Part shown: in pieces, positions 1 through 7,774 of the stretch | How positions within the stretch are numbered: position 1 is the first letter of the stretch | Layout: the number at the start of each line of letters is the position of its first letter | Assembly: GCA_050288085.1 (NCBI GenBank) | Contig: JBNKDD010000021.1 | Coordinates: 1-35,167 of the forward strand | Length of the DNA: 35,167 bases | Direction: 5' to 3' | Source of the DNA: JBNKDD01 sp050288085 | Lineage (GTDB): Bacteria; Chloroflexota; Anaerolineae; Aggregatilineales; UBA3940 | The notes under the pieces: model-generated | What the model saw: only the letters and a program-made list of their open reading frames with translations | The model's database searches: none | What the model was told of the DNA's origin: nothing | Position numbers and translations under genes: made by a program

Positions 1-238
1 CTTCCAAATCCTTGATGTAAAAATAACGGCCTGGGCGGTCTACGGGTACGTTGTTGTAACGATACTTGGTGATACGACGGTCACGGGGGTCCTTGTGAAA
101 AGAGAAGCCGCCGCCCGATTGGCTGACAATTCCACAATAGCCTTCGGCATTGGAGATATAGTTAATCCAGGGGGTCGGTGTATCGGGGCGCTCGATGATA
201 TATTCGGATTGGTCAGGCGAAAACTGCCCGTAGTGCAT
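1..238 (-). CDS. GH94 family glycoside phosphorylase (cellobiose/cellodextrin phosphorylase-like), N-terminal part only
   Basis: Translating the minus strand from the ATG at 238 gives 79 residues that run off the window. They begin MHYGQFSPDQSEYIIERPDT and continue with PTPWINY, GGGFSFHKDPR and YRYNNVPVDRPGRY. This order is the typical start of GH94 phosphorylases (cellobiose, cellodextrin or laminaribiose type), which cleave beta-glucosides with phosphate to give glucose 1-phosphate. A Shine-Dalgarno-like AGAAGGG lies 9 bases before the ATG. An in-frame ATG further upstream falls inside the palindrome at 270-289 and is less likely. It is the last visible gene of the Opp-type transporter operon, 91 bp after the second ATPase. 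The catalytic domain lies outside the window, so substrate cannot be judged; the GH94 assignment rests on the N-terminal beta-sandwich region only. Confidence 0.85.
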   Translation of the reverse strand, partial: MHYGQFSPDQSEYIIERPDTPTPWINYISNAEGYCGIVSQSGGGFSFHKDPRDRRITKYRYNNVPVDRPGRYFYIKDLE

Positions 239-269
239 ACAGTTGTGCCCTTCTTGGTTACGGAAATGA

Positions 270-289
270 GGGCGCAGCATGCTGCGCCC
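270..289. repeat. REP-like 20-bp perfect palindrome
   Basis: GGGCGCAGCATGCTGCGCCC is its own reverse complement and lies in the gap between the ATPase gene and the GH94 gene. On the minus strand it is preceded by TAGG, giving a TAGGGGCGCA start resembling that of the hairpin at 31402-31439. It has no following U-run, so it is more likely a REP-type element or an mRNA-processing hairpin than a rho-independent terminator. Confidence 0.6.
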
Positions 290-329
290 CTAAAATCATA
301 TCAATTACTTATGAGGTTATCGGTTTGTG

Positions 330-1298
330 CTAGCCTTCCTGAGCACAGCAGCAAGCTACGAAGTGCCCGCTTTCTACCTCGATCAACTCAGGACTGCCAT
401 CCAGACAACGTTCGCTTTTCCCTGGAAGTGGACACCGGTCAAAATAGACACAGCCGCCGGTAAGTTCGGCATTCTTCCCCCTCAGGTCAACCTTTACTTC
501 CGCCTCTGCCTCGACTTCTTCCCACTTCTTATCCAGGCGGGGAACCGAAGCCATCAGCATTTTTGTATATGGGTGGAACGGATTAGAGTATATCTTCTCC
601 GTCAGGCCCATTTCGGCAATACGACCCCGGTAGAGGATCACGGCCCGCTCGCTGATGTAATAGCCCAGCGAGAGGTCATGCGTGATGAACAGGATCGATA
701 GGCCGCGAGTTTTGAGATCGGCCAGCAGGTTCAGGACATCGATCCGGGTGGAAGCATCCAGCATGCTGATGATCTCGTCAGCCACCAGGAACTGGGTATC
801 GAGTAACAGGGCACGGGCAATCAGCAAGCGTTGAAGCTGACCACCACTCAGTTGGTGAGGAAACTTGTTTAAGACATGTTCAGGGTTCAGGCCAACGTCC
901 TCTAAAGAACGGTGTAACTTTGCCTTCCATTCCGAGTCTGCCAAGCCTGGGAAAAATTCGTCCTTGACGATCTTAAAAATACGGTCGGCTTTGAAGATAG
1001 GGTTATAGGAACTGAATGGGTCTTGAAAAACACCCTGTACGTTCCGGTAATATTCTTTGAGTTCGCTGCCCCTGAGGGCGGAAACGTCAATGCCGTTTGA
1101 GTGAATTGACCCGGAACTGATCGAAATGAGGCCCAGGATCATCTTCCCAATGGTGCTTTTCCCGCTGCCGCTTTCACCAATTAGTGAGACGACTTCGCCC
1201 TCACCGATCTCGAAACTGACATCACTTACGGCATGGAGTTCTTTGCCACCGAAAGTTCCGACCCGGTAGACCTTTGATACTTTGTCTAGCTTAAGCAT
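330..1298 (-). CDS. Opp/Dpp-type oligosaccharide ABC transporter ATPase, second subunit (OppF-like)
   Basis: A 322-residue ATPase that would sit on the cytoplasmic face of the importer. Walker A is GESGSGKST at residues 41-49, a Q-loop FQDPFSSYNP lies near 91-100, the signature LSGGQ is at 150-154, Walker B FLVADE at 170-175 and the switch histidine at 207. The C-terminus has the cysteine-containing tail (GCVYFDRCP) of oligopeptide/dipeptide transporter ATPases. Its ATG overlaps the end of the preceding ATPase gene by 8 bp, so the two are probably translationally coupled. The Opp family carries peptides in many bacteria, but also beta-oligosaccharides in Thermotoga and some archaea. The neighbouring GH94 and GH130 genes favour a sugar substrate; this is inferred from context only. 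Confidence 0.93.
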   Translation of the reverse strand: MLKLDKVSKVYRVGTFGGKELHAVSDVSFEIGEGEVVSLIGESGSGKSTIGKMILGLISISSGSIHSNGIDVSALRGSELKEYYRNVQGVFQDPFSSYNPIFKADRIFKIVKDEFFPGLADSEWKAKLHRSLEDVGLNPEHVLNKFPHQLSGGQLQRLLIARALLLDTQFLVADEIISMLDASTRIDVLNLLADLKTRGLSILFITHDLSLGYYISERAVILYRGRIAEMGLTEKIYSNPFHPYTKMLMASVPRLDKKWEEVEAEAEVKVDLRGKNAELTGGCVYFDRCPLPGKSERCLDGSPELIEVESGHFVACCCAQEG

Positions 1299-2253
1299 TC
1301 TGTTCGAACTCCTTCCAACAGGCTACATAGTGATTCTCTTCGACTTCAATAAACGGAGGCACTTCAAAGCATTTATCAAATGCGAAGGGGCAGCGGTCTC
1401 TGAAGCGGCATCCGACAGGAGGATCGAGCAGAAGCGGAGGCTTTCCGGGAATGCCAGCCAACCTGGTTTCAGTATATTTCACGCCAACCTTTGGCAGTGA
1501 TGAGATCAACATCTCCGTATATGGATGGCGAGGCGAGTTTATGATCACCTCGGTGGAGGCTTTCTCTGCTAACTGCCCGGCATACATGACCATGATGCTG
1601 TCCGCAACCTGATAGAGGATCGAAATATCATGGGTGATGAAGATCATGCTTTTGACAAATCCCCGGTCACGGAATTCAACCAGCATCTCCGCGACGGCCT
1701 GTTGGGTGGAAACATCCAGAGCCGAGGTGATCTCATCCGCTACGAGCAGGGAGGGATTCAACAGGGTTGAGAGAACCATCACCATACGCTGCTTCATCCC
1801 GCCGGAAAGCTCGATGGGGTACATCTTCAGTACGTCATGTGTCAGTTCAACCAGATCAAGCCGCCGCTTGAGCTCAGGCAGCGTATTTCCGAAGTTCACA
1901 TGCCTGGATTCGAGCAGTTCGGCTGTCATCTTGCCGATTTTTCGGGTGGGATTCATGGCGCTCATGGCGAACTGTGGGATGATAGAGACTTTCTTGAATC
2001 GGAAAGCATCCATCTTAGCCGAGTTCCAGATGGGCAGTTCTTCGCCGTCGAGCTCCACGGTACCGTCAATATAGCGCATGCGGGGAGACATATAGACCAG
2101 GCTGTTACCGAGAGTGGTCTTTCCGCAGCCTGATTCACCGGCCAGGCCCATGATTTCCCCATCCGCGATGGTAAATGTAGCGCCCTCTAATGCTTTGACA
2201 TCCCCGCTAAGAGTCTGGTAGTAGATGGTGAGGTTTTCTGCTTGTAGGCTCAC
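1291..2253 (-). CDS. Opp/Dpp-type oligosaccharide ABC transporter ATPase, first subunit (OppD-like)
   Basis: A 320-residue ATPase that pairs with the next gene to power the two permeases. Walker A GESGCGKTT is at 39-47, the signature LSGGM at 149-153, Walker B LLVADE at 169-174 and the switch histidine at 208. The C-terminus carries the oligopeptide-ATPase tail with GCRFRDRCPF. The start codon is GTG at 2253, 4 bases after the permease stop, which fits a tightly packed operon. The signature glutamine is replaced by methionine (LSGGM), a common variant in OppD proteins, so activity is still expected. Confidence 0.93.
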   Translation of the reverse strand: MSLQAENLTIYYQTLSGDVKALEGATFTIADGEIMGLAGESGCGKTTLGNSLVYMSPRMRYIDGTVELDGEELPIWNSAKMDAFRFKKVSIIPQFAMSAMNPTRKIGKMTAELLESRHVNFGNTLPELKRRLDLVELTHDVLKMYPIELSGGMKQRMVMVLSTLLNPSLLVADEITSALDVSTQQAVAEMLVEFRDRGFVKSMIFITHDISILYQVADSIMVMYAGQLAEKASTEVIINSPRHPYTEMLISSLPKVGVKYTETRLAGIPGKPPLLLDPPVGCRFRDRCPFAFDKCFEVPPFIEVEENHYVACWKEFEQNA

Positions 2254-2257
2254 GGTT

Positions 2258-3109
2258 TTACATCTCCCTTAGCTTGGGGTTAAAGACTTCGTCCAACCCA
2301 ACGTTGGCGACGTACAATGCACCGACAATGCTGGTCAGTGCCAATCCCGGTGGAATAAACCACCACCACTGTCCCAGCAGCAGCGCCCCCCATAAAACAG
2401 CGTTGTTCATCATCAAACCCAGCGAGATACCCTGGGTCGGGCCAAGACCGATGAAATCCAATGTAGCCGCGATCAAGGTTGCCCCCCCAAACTGGAGGAT
2501 CGCAGCCAGCAGCAGATAGGACATCATGTTCGGCGCGATCTCGTTGACGATGATCTTCCACGAGCCGGTGCCGTTCAACCGGGCCAGATCAACAAAATCA
2601 CGGGAGCGCAGGGAGAACGCCTGAGATCGAACCGCTCTGGCTACCCAGGGCCAGGCCGTACACCCGATGAATATGCTCTCAACAAAAATCCCCCGGAATT
2701 CCAGGTAGGCGGTGATAATCAAAAGAACGGCAAAAGTAGGGATAACCAGCACAATATTGGTGATCATGCTGAGGATTTCGTCAACAATGCCGCCCCAGTA
2801 ACCGGCAGAAAAGCCGATCGCCACCCCGATCAGGGTTCCCAAGCCGCCGCCAACCAGCCCGACCAGGAAGGTTGCTCGCAGTCCAAATACAAATTGGCTG
2901 AAGATGTCCTGGCCGAAAGTCGTTGTCCCGAACCAGAACTCGGACGAGGGCGGGTTAGCTCCGCTGGTCGCATACTCATAGGGTTCGTATTCAGTAAGCA
3001 GGGGGCCAAACAAAGCCAGCAAAAGGAATACCAGAATGATAAACAGCCCAATGCGCAGCTTGTTGTTTCGCAGTGCAAAATAGAGGAATTCGTTCTTTTT
3101 GGTGGTCAT
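2258..3109 (-). CDS. Opp/Dpp-type ABC transporter permease (OppC-like)
   Basis: A 283-residue inner-membrane permease. A first hydrophobic helix at about residues 16-37 is followed by the short extracytoplasmic stretch usual for OppC and then the BPD_transp_1 core. The cytoplasmic coupling (EAA-type) loop is recognisable around NEIAPNMMSYLLLAAILQFG. Its ATG overlaps the stop of the upstream permease by one base (TAATG), which points to coupled translation and to a heterodimeric channel. The substrate is inferred from the operon to be a beta-linked oligosaccharide. Confidence 0.93.
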   Translation of the reverse strand: MTTKKNEFLYFALRNNKLRIGLFIILVFLLLALFGPLLTEYEPYEYATSGANPPSSEFWFGTTTFGQDIFSQFVFGLRATFLVGLVGGGLGTLIGVAIGFSAGYWGGIVDEILSMITNIVLVIPTFAVLLIITAYLEFRGIFVESIFIGCTAWPWVARAVRSQAFSLRSRDFVDLARLNGTGSWKIIVNEIAPNMMSYLLLAAILQFGGATLIAATLDFIGLGPTQGISLGLMMNNAVLWGALLLGQWWWFIPPGLALTSIVGALYVANVGLDEVFNPKLREM

Positions 3110-4101
3110 TAGCCCGCTTCTCCTTGCATCCCAATTCGCGTTCGCGGATCTACCAGAATGTAAACAATGTCGATCACAAAGTTGGCGAGCAGCACACCAC
3201 TAATAATAAACAGGAAGCATCCTTGCAGCAGGAAATAATCCTGATTCTGGATCGCTGACAGGATCAAAGAGCCAATGCCGGGGTACGAGAACACAACTTC
3301 TGTCACCAATGCACCGGCCACAATCACACCCAGTTGGAGTGCCAGCCCGGTGATCTGGGGTAGGAGGGCGTTTCGATAGGCATATTTTCGAATCAGGTTG
3401 CGAGGGGCGCCTAATGCCATCAGGTAGTGGGAGTAGTCGGCCTCGAGTTCGTAAATGATCATGTTTCGCATGCCGATAGCCCAACCGCCAAAACCAACCA
3501 GGAACAACGATAGAAACGGCAGGACCCAATGGCTTAGCACACTTCCAATAAAGGTCCATGATAAATGAGGGGCCATCTCGTAGCTGTACGCCCCGGCAAT
3601 CGGGAAGGCACCCAGAACAATCCCAAAAAACCAGGATAAGAGGATGCCGAGCCACATGTAAGGCGTGGCTGTCAGGATGTAACCGATGGGCAGCACGGTG
3701 TTATCCAGCCACTTGGAGCGCACTGCAAAGGCACCAAATTTATTTCCCGCAATCCAACTTAATAGAATCGATGGAAGCAGCAACCCGACGTCGTAAGGGA
3801 CGGCCTCCATAATGACATCTAATACCGGTTTGGGGAACAGATAAACGCTGATTCCAAGATCGCCGCTGAACAGGGCAATCCAGAAATTAATATATTGCTG
3901 CCAGATAGGAACATCTAAGCCAAATGCCTGGGAGAAATACCCATACATAATCTCGGCAGCATCTGCATTCAATACCGTCCTCGACAGCATATTCGAAATA
4001 GGGTCACCGGGCATGAAGCGGGGGATCATCCAATCAATGGTCACCGCAATAAAAAAGGTCAGAACGTAGACGAGGAGTTTTCTGCCAAAGTAACGTCTCA
4101 T
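3109..4101 (-). CDS. Opp/Dpp-type ABC transporter permease (OppB-like)
   Basis: A 330-residue inner-membrane permease with an N-terminal helix (about residues 9-29), an amphipathic region with the PRFMPGDP motif of OppB/DppB proteins, and the BPD_transp_1 domain with the coupling loop AYRNALLPQITGLALQLG. It is the first of four uninterrupted transporter genes downstream of the solute-binding protein. The 103-bp gap before it contains a strong stem-loop, which probably sets its expression below that of the binding protein. Confidence 0.93.
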   Translation of the reverse strand: MRRYFGRKLLVYVLTFFIAVTIDWMIPRFMPGDPISNMLSRTVLNADAAEIMYGYFSQAFGLDVPIWQQYINFWIALFSGDLGISVYLFPKPVLDVIMEAVPYDVGLLLPSILLSWIAGNKFGAFAVRSKWLDNTVLPIGYILTATPYMWLGILLSWFFGIVLGAFPIAGAYSYEMAPHLSWTFIGSVLSHWVLPFLSLFLVGFGGWAIGMRNMIIYELEADYSHYLMALGAPRNLIRKYAYRNALLPQITGLALQLGVIVAGALVTEVVFSYPGIGSLILSAIQNQDYFLLQGCFLFIISGVLLANFVIDIVYILVDPRTRIGMQGEAG

Positions 4102-4139
4102 GTCGACTCCATCAGGAAAACTTACTGCGTCGTAAAACT

Positions 4140-4168
4140 TCCCTCCCTCTATTTTCTAGAGGGAGGGA
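4140..4168 (-). terminator. Intra-operon stem-loop between binding protein and permease genes
   Basis: An 11-bp perfect stem (TCCCTCCCTCT paired with AGAGGGAGGGA) encloses a 7-base loop. There is no run of U after it on the minus strand, so full termination is unlikely. In many ABC operons a hairpin at this place stabilises or partly ends the upstream transcript, so that binding protein is made in excess over the permeases. That role is inferred here from position. Confidence 0.6.
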
Positions 4169-4204
4169 TGTATACAAAACAGTTTACGATATTACTACTA
4201 TAAC

Positions 4205-6094
4205 CTACTCTTCGACCGGTACCGGCTCAAGGTTGATGAGCGTGGGCAGGCCACCCAACTGCCAGTAGCCTGACCAGGTGGTTGGGAGAGTCGGCGAATC
4301 AGAGTCTTCTGATGGCCAGTTTGTCCAGGTTGAATCGCTGTACTGTGCCCAGAGGCCGTTGTACCAGAGCGGGATCATGGGTACTTCAGTCAGCATCTTC
4401 TCCTGAATGGCAGAGCAAGCCGCCTGCATACCTTCAACGTCATCGGAGGGGACGCGGGCCAGGGCATCTACCAAGTCGAATATTTCCTGGTCGTCGTACC
4501 GACCGAAGTTGCCGGTTTGCATCTGATCCTGGAGCGGGTGCCTGAACAAGAGATTGTAAAGTGTCCAGGGGGTGTTGCTCATGTTGGCCCAGTTGTTCAG
4601 GGTCATGTGGAAGGTACCCTGCTGGAGCGCATCATTCCAGGCACCATAGTCAGGGGTGACGTTCTGGATGTTGATTCCAGCTTCCTGGGCGCTGGTGGCG
4701 ATCACCTCGATGGCGGCCATCCAGTCGGTCCAGCCGTTCGGGCAAGTGACTTCCAGTTCGATAGGCTCACCGGCAGGGGTCTGATAGAAGCCATCAGGAC
4801 CCTTGGTGTATCCAGCCCCTTCCAGAATGGCGGCAGTCTGTGCCGGGTCATAGGTCCAACCCAGTCGATCAACTACATCCTGATCGATGTAGGTGTCCAG
4901 AGTGGGCAGCAAACCGGTTGGGCTGGCAGCCTTTACCAGGTTGGAATAGGCAACGTTCACAATATCATCAGTATTGATTGCATAGGCCAACGCACGGCGG
5001 AAGGCCGGATCGTCCATCGGTGAGATGGTGGTATTCAGGAACAAAACGGCGGTATTAGCCGAGAGCATATAGGGAGCGTCGGCATAGTAGGTATTGACAT
5101 AACCCTGCTTGGCTAATTCGGCGACGCCCGGCAGGAAGTTATTGCTCAGGTCGAGGTCACCCTGCAATACCATACCTAGCGCCACGTTGTTGCTGGAGGT
5201 ACGGATATCGACGATGCGCTTGGGAGCCGGAGCGCCAAAGACATCGTTGCCCCACCAGTCTTCGTTACGAATCCACACATTGCGATCTTCGCCGTGTGAT
5301 TCGTACATATAGGCACCTGAGCCAACCGGATTCTCATTAGCCCCGATGGTGATATCCTCTTCTGATAGACCTGACCAGAGATGCTCTGGGACGATCGGGA
5401 TATTGTAGAGGTTGTTCTCGAATTCCTGGTAAAGCGGATCATCGTTAAAGGTGAAGACCAGGTTGAGGTCATCGGTGGCCTCAACATCAACCAGGTAGTC
5501 CCACATGGGAGCGAACCACATTGCCGCGTATTGCTGGCCCAGTTTGTAGGTGAATACAACATCATCAGCCGTCAGGGCTTCACCATCGGACCAGGTCAGG
5601 CCATCCCGCAGGGTTACATTGAAGGTTGATGCGTCGCTCCACCCGCCACTTTCGGCCAGCCAGGGGGTCATTTCAGCTGATAGCGGATCATAGGTGTACA
5701 GGAATTCGTACACATAGCCGATTGTTCCGGTTGTGTTGGCAAGGCTGCCCGGTTGGAAAGGATTCCAGGTTGAGGGCGGGCCCCATGCAGCGCCGGCCAC
5801 GTAAATGGTTTCGGCGCGATCATAGGTCACTTCGGGTTCAGCTGGTGCTGGTGCTGCGGCTTCGGCGGCAGCCATAGCTTCTTCTGCCGCGGCCCTTGCT
5901 GCATCCAGTTCGGCCTGAAGCGCAGCAATCTCTTCCTCGCTCGCGCCAGCTTCGGCTTCAGCCAATTGGGCTTCTAGCTCGGCAATTTGGGCCTGGGCTT
6001 CTTCGTCCACTGCCGGAGCGGGGGCGGCGCAAGCTGCCAGCAAGAGAGCAGCCAAAACGGTGATAATTAGGGCGGTTAAGACTCGTTTACGCAT
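4205..6094 (-). CDS. Extracellular solute-binding lipoprotein, SBP_bac_5 family, with coiled-coil tether
   Basis: A 629-residue binding protein of the Opp transporter. It has a lipoprotein signal: basic MRKR, a hydrophobic core and lipobox LLAAC with Cys22 as the lipid-attachment residue. Residues about 31-90 are an Ala/Glu-rich heptad-like segment predicted to be coiled coil, ending in an Ala/Pro linker. The SBP_bac_5 domain follows, with typical stretches such as WSDGEALTADDVVFTYKLG and RRALAYAINTDDIV. The Shine-Dalgarno AAGGAG lies 7 bases before the ATG and is strong. The gene is the first certain member of the transporter operon and lies about 410 bases downstream of the promoter at 6511-6540. 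SBP_bac_5 proteins bind peptides or oligosaccharides; the GH94 and GH130 neighbours favour the latter. Confidence 0.93.
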   Translation of the reverse strand: MRKRVLTALIITVLAALLLAACAAPAPAVDEEAQAQIAELEAQLAEAEAGASEEEIAALQAELDAARAAAEEAMAAAEAAAPAPAEPEVTYDRAETIYVAGAAWGPPSTWNPFQPGSLANTTGTIGYVYEFLYTYDPLSAEMTPWLAESGGWSDASTFNVTLRDGLTWSDGEALTADDVVFTYKLGQQYAAMWFAPMWDYLVDVEATDDLNLVFTFNDDPLYQEFENNLYNIPIVPEHLWSGLSEEDITIGANENPVGSGAYMYESHGEDRNVWIRNEDWWGNDVFGAPAPKRIVDIRTSSNNVALGMVLQGDLDLSNNFLPGVAELAKQGYVNTYYADAPYMLSANTAVLFLNTTISPMDDPAFRRALAYAINTDDIVNVAYSNLVKAASPTGLLPTLDTYIDQDVVDRLGWTYDPAQTAAILEGAGYTKGPDGFYQTPAGEPIELEVTCPNGWTDWMAAIEVIATSAQEAGINIQNVTPDYGAWNDALQQGTFHMTLNNWANMSNTPWTLYNLLFRHPLQDQMQTGNFGRYDDQEIFDLVDALARVPSDDVEGMQAACSAIQEKMLTEVPMIPLWYNGLWAQYSDSTWTNWPSEDSDSPTLPTTWSGYWQLGGLPTLINLEPVPVEE

Positions 6095-6201
6095 TTTCTT
6101 TCTCCTTTTAAATTATTTGAGTTGTTGAAGAAATATGCATTTTGCTCAGTTTTTCCTGATCCTCACCTCCTTCTAAAGAAAGATATTTAAACGTTGTAAA
6201 T

Positions 6202-6447
6202 TTATGGGATCGCTCCCAACCCCAGAAAAATCGAGAGGGTACTATCCCCCTTGCCTTCAAAATGCGCGACAGGGAACTCGTTGTTACCCGCCATGATCTG
6301 GCGTGCAAGTTTTAAGGCTTCGACACCTGAATTAACAATTGGTTGATGGATAGTAAATGACACAATGGGTAACTCGACGCAAAGGCCAGCATTGACCACA
6401 CGTAGAATAGTTGATCCCCCAATGTTTTTGAGTGTCAGATTCGACAC
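6202..6447 (-). CDS. Possible small leader CDS of 81 residues; weak resemblance to a LacI C-terminus
   Basis: Between the transporter promoter and the binding-protein gene lies an 81-codon frame starting with GTG, with GGAG 7 bases upstream. It would be the first frame on the operon transcript. I do not recognise a family with certainty. The part HQPIVNSGVEALKLARQIMAG resembles the hQP-x(5)-G-x(2)-A-x(4)-L pattern near the C-terminus of LacI-type regulators, so it could be a decayed remnant of a second regulator. It could also be a chance frame. Its stop codon touches the operator-like site at 6205-6218. Confidence 0.33.
   Translation of the reverse strand: MSNLTLKNIGGSTILRVVNAGLCVELPIVSFTIHQPIVNSGVEALKLARQIMAGNNEFPVAHFEGKGDSTLSIFLGLGAIP
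6205..6218. promoter_or_regulatory. CelR-like operator, distal copy
   Basis: TGGGATCGCTCCCA differs at one position from the LacI-family consensus TGGGAGCGCTCCCA known for CelR-type cello-oligosaccharide regulators. It lies about 270 bp downstream of the operators at 6468-6498 and 111 bases before the binding-protein ATG, so it could act as an auxiliary looping or roadblock site. Confidence 0.6.
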
Positions 6448-6467
6448 CTAATTGCTCCGAGCAGTTT

Positions 6468-6481
6468 TGGTATCGCTCCCA
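6468..6481. promoter_or_regulatory. CelR-like operator, degenerate copy
   Basis: TGGTATCGCTCCCA matches TGGGAGCGCTCCCA at 12 of 14 positions, with an intact right half. Its centre is 17 bp from that of the perfect palindrome at 6485-6498, so two dimers could bind side by side just downstream of the transcription start. Confidence 0.5.
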
Positions 6482-6484
6482 TTA

Positions 6485-6498
6485 TGAGAGCGCTCTCA
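6485..6498. promoter_or_regulatory. LacI-family operator, perfect palindrome
   Basis: TGAGAGCGCTCTCA is a perfect 14-bp palindrome with the central CG step usual for LacI-family sites, and it differs from the CelR consensus only in one symmetric pair. It begins about 6 bases downstream of the expected transcription start of the promoter at 6511-6540. Repression by blocking initiation or elongation is therefore expected. Confidence 0.75.
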
Positions 6499-6510
6499 AC
6501 ATCTAAGACC

Positions 6511-6540
6511 ATTATATATGCATAATTGGGTGGGAGTCAA
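6511..6540 (-). promoter_or_regulatory. Sigma70-type promoter of the transporter operon
   Basis: On the minus strand TTGACT (6540-6535) is followed by an 18-base spacer and a perfect TATAAT (6516-6511). Start of transcription is expected near 6504, directly before the two tandem operators. This leaves a leader of about 410 bases before the binding-protein ATG. Confidence 0.75.
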
Positions 6541-6550
6541 TCAGATTATC

Positions 6551-6594
6551 GGTAAAAAGTACATAACTCATCCTACCCCAGCCTACTTTTTACC
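6551..6594 (-). terminator. Stem-loop after the GH130 gene
   Basis: GGTAAAAAGTA (6551-6561) and TACTTTTTACC (6584-6594) form an 11-bp perfect inverted repeat with a 22-base loop, beginning one base after the GH130 stop. A U5 stretch lies inside the 3' arm, not after it. It probably ends or protects the GH130 transcript and separates it from the transporter promoter. Confidence 0.5.
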
Positions 6595-6595
6595 T

Positions 6596-7591
6596 CTAAC
6601 CCAGGCTCGAATTGGTCTTGACGAATTCAATAATCTCACCGACATAGGCAAAAGCCAGACAGACAACCGTATCCGCCCCGCCATAGTAGATTGCTATACG
6701 CCCGGTTTCCGAATCGGTTAATGCGGCACAGGGGAAAGCGACATTCGGTACATCACCGGTGCGCTCATAGGGAGCCTGTGGAGCCAGAAGATAAGGCTTG
6801 CCCCGATAAATAACCTTCCAGGGTTCATCCAGGTCGAGCAGTGCGGCCCCAAAGCTATATACAAATCCATTGCAGGAGGTCAGTACACCGTGATAAATGA
6901 GCAGCCAGCCCTCATCAGTTTCAATCGGAATCGGCCCGGCCCCGATCTTAGTTGCCTGCCAGCCATCGGTAGTTCCCATGACAAACCGGTGACGCCCCCA
7001 GTGAACCATATCGGGGCTTTCGCTGTAGAAAATGTCGCCAAATGGCGTATGCCCATTATCACTGGGGCGGCTGAACATGGCGTATTTGCCGTTTATCTTG
7101 CGTGGAAACAGCACCCCATTGCGATTAAAGGGAAGGTAAGCGTTCTCCATCTGGTAGAAGGTTTCAAAGTCGTGGGTGTACCCAACCCCAATAGTCGGAC
7201 CATGATACCCATTACACCAGGTGATGTAGTAACGATCTTCCAGCCAGACCACACGGGGATCATAGGCGTATACGAACTCGTTAATTTCGGCGGCCTGATC
7301 ATTATCCGGCTGCCAATGAATGCGCTCGTTTTTGATCGTCCAAGTAACACCATCCGGGCTTTTCCCGGCGTGGAGCTGCATGGTCCGGCTTTTGTCATCG
7401 CAGCGAAATACCCCGGCGAATTCACCCTCAAAGGGCACTACGGCACTATTGAAGATGCTGTTCGAAGCCGGGATTAAATCATGCGGGATAATCGGGTTGC
7501 GCTGTGAGCGCCAGACAATGGCGCTTGAGTCTTCTGGGCGATCCTCCCAGGGGATATTAGGGAGTGGTGTATTGGGTGTTAGATGTGGCAT
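6596..7591 (-). CDS. GH130 family beta-1,4-mannoside phosphorylase
   Basis: A 331-residue cytoplasmic enzyme of the five-bladed beta-propeller family GH130, which cleaves beta-mannosides with phosphate to give mannose 1-phosphate. Visible family marks are AGVFRC near 59-64, VYAYDPRVVW with the likely catalytic Asp111, GVGYTHDFETF at 135-145, the YHG motif at 233-235 and the C-terminal IYYGGADTVVCLA around 301-313. The length of about 330 residues fits the mannooligosaccharide or Man-GlcNAc type subfamilies better than the longer mannosyl-glucose phosphorylases, but substrate is not certain. The ATG at 7591 has AGGA 6 bases upstream. It lies between the LacI gene and the transporter operon on the same strand, with its own promoter flanked by operator-like repeats. 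Confidence 0.9.
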   Translation of the reverse strand: MPHLTPNTPLPNIPWEDRPEDSSAIVWRSQRNPIIPHDLIPASNSIFNSAVVPFEGEFAGVFRCDDKSRTMQLHAGKSPDGVTWTIKNERIHWQPDNDQAAEINEFVYAYDPRVVWLEDRYYITWCNGYHGPTIGVGYTHDFETFYQMENAYLPFNRNGVLFPRKINGKYAMFSRPSDNGHTPFGDIFYSESPDMVHWGRHRFVMGTTDGWQATKIGAGPIPIETDEGWLLIYHGVLTSCNGFVYSFGAALLDLDEPWKVIYRGKPYLLAPQAPYERTGDVPNVAFPCAALTDSETGRIAIYYGGADTVVCLAFAYVGEIIEFVKTNSSLG

Positions 7592-7657
7592 GGAATCCTC
7601 ATGGGGTTAATATCTGGGACTGGTGAATCCAGCATTGAAATCTCAAAAAGGTCGTTA

Positions 7658-7682
7658 TTTAGTTATTTTACTAAAAAATTTA
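7658..7682. promoter_or_regulatory. Operator-like site downstream of the GH130 promoter (ACTAAA type)
   Basis: TTTAGT (7658-7663) and ACTAAA (7670-7675) form an inverted repeat. They overlap the 18-base sequence ATTTTACTAAAAAATTTA (7665-7682), which recurs exactly at 7784-7801. The same half-sites occur at the lacI promoter. The site lies about 60-75 bases downstream of the predicted GH130 transcription start and suggests repression by looping. Confidence 0.55.
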
Positions 7683-7742
7683 TCAACAACAGGCAAAAAA
7701 TATATAAGAAGATGTCAAAAGCGACACTCTTCTACAAAGTCA

Positions 7743-7771
7743 ATATTAAGAGAGTTTCAGAGCTGTGTCAA
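7743..7771 (-). promoter_or_regulatory. Sigma70-type promoter of the GH130 gene
   Basis: The minus strand reads TTGACA (7771-7766), a 17-base spacer, then TAATAT (7748-7743). The -35 is perfect and the -10 matches 4 of 6 bases. Start is expected near 7736, about 145 bases before the GH130 ATG. The promoter lies between two copies of an 18-base operator-like repeat. Confidence 0.72.
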
Positions 7772-7774
7772 GAG

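Noticed and set aside
95..701. Two plus-strand frames of 122 and 124 codons
   Set aside because: They lie opposite the GH94 start and the OppF gene, whose protein families are clear on the minus strand.
4517..5023. 168-codon plus-strand frame inside the binding-protein gene
   Set aside because: It is antisense to a well-supported SBP_bac_5 gene, with no ribosome site and no recognisable domain.
6108..6172. Perfect Shine-Dalgarno (AAGGAGG at 6166-6172, minus strand) in the transporter leader
   Set aside because: The next ATG, of a 10-codon frame at 6140, is 25 bases away, too far for initiation; no start codon lies at the right distance.
6890..7477. 195-codon plus-strand frame
   Set aside because: It is antisense to the GH130 gene and lacks any recognisable motif.
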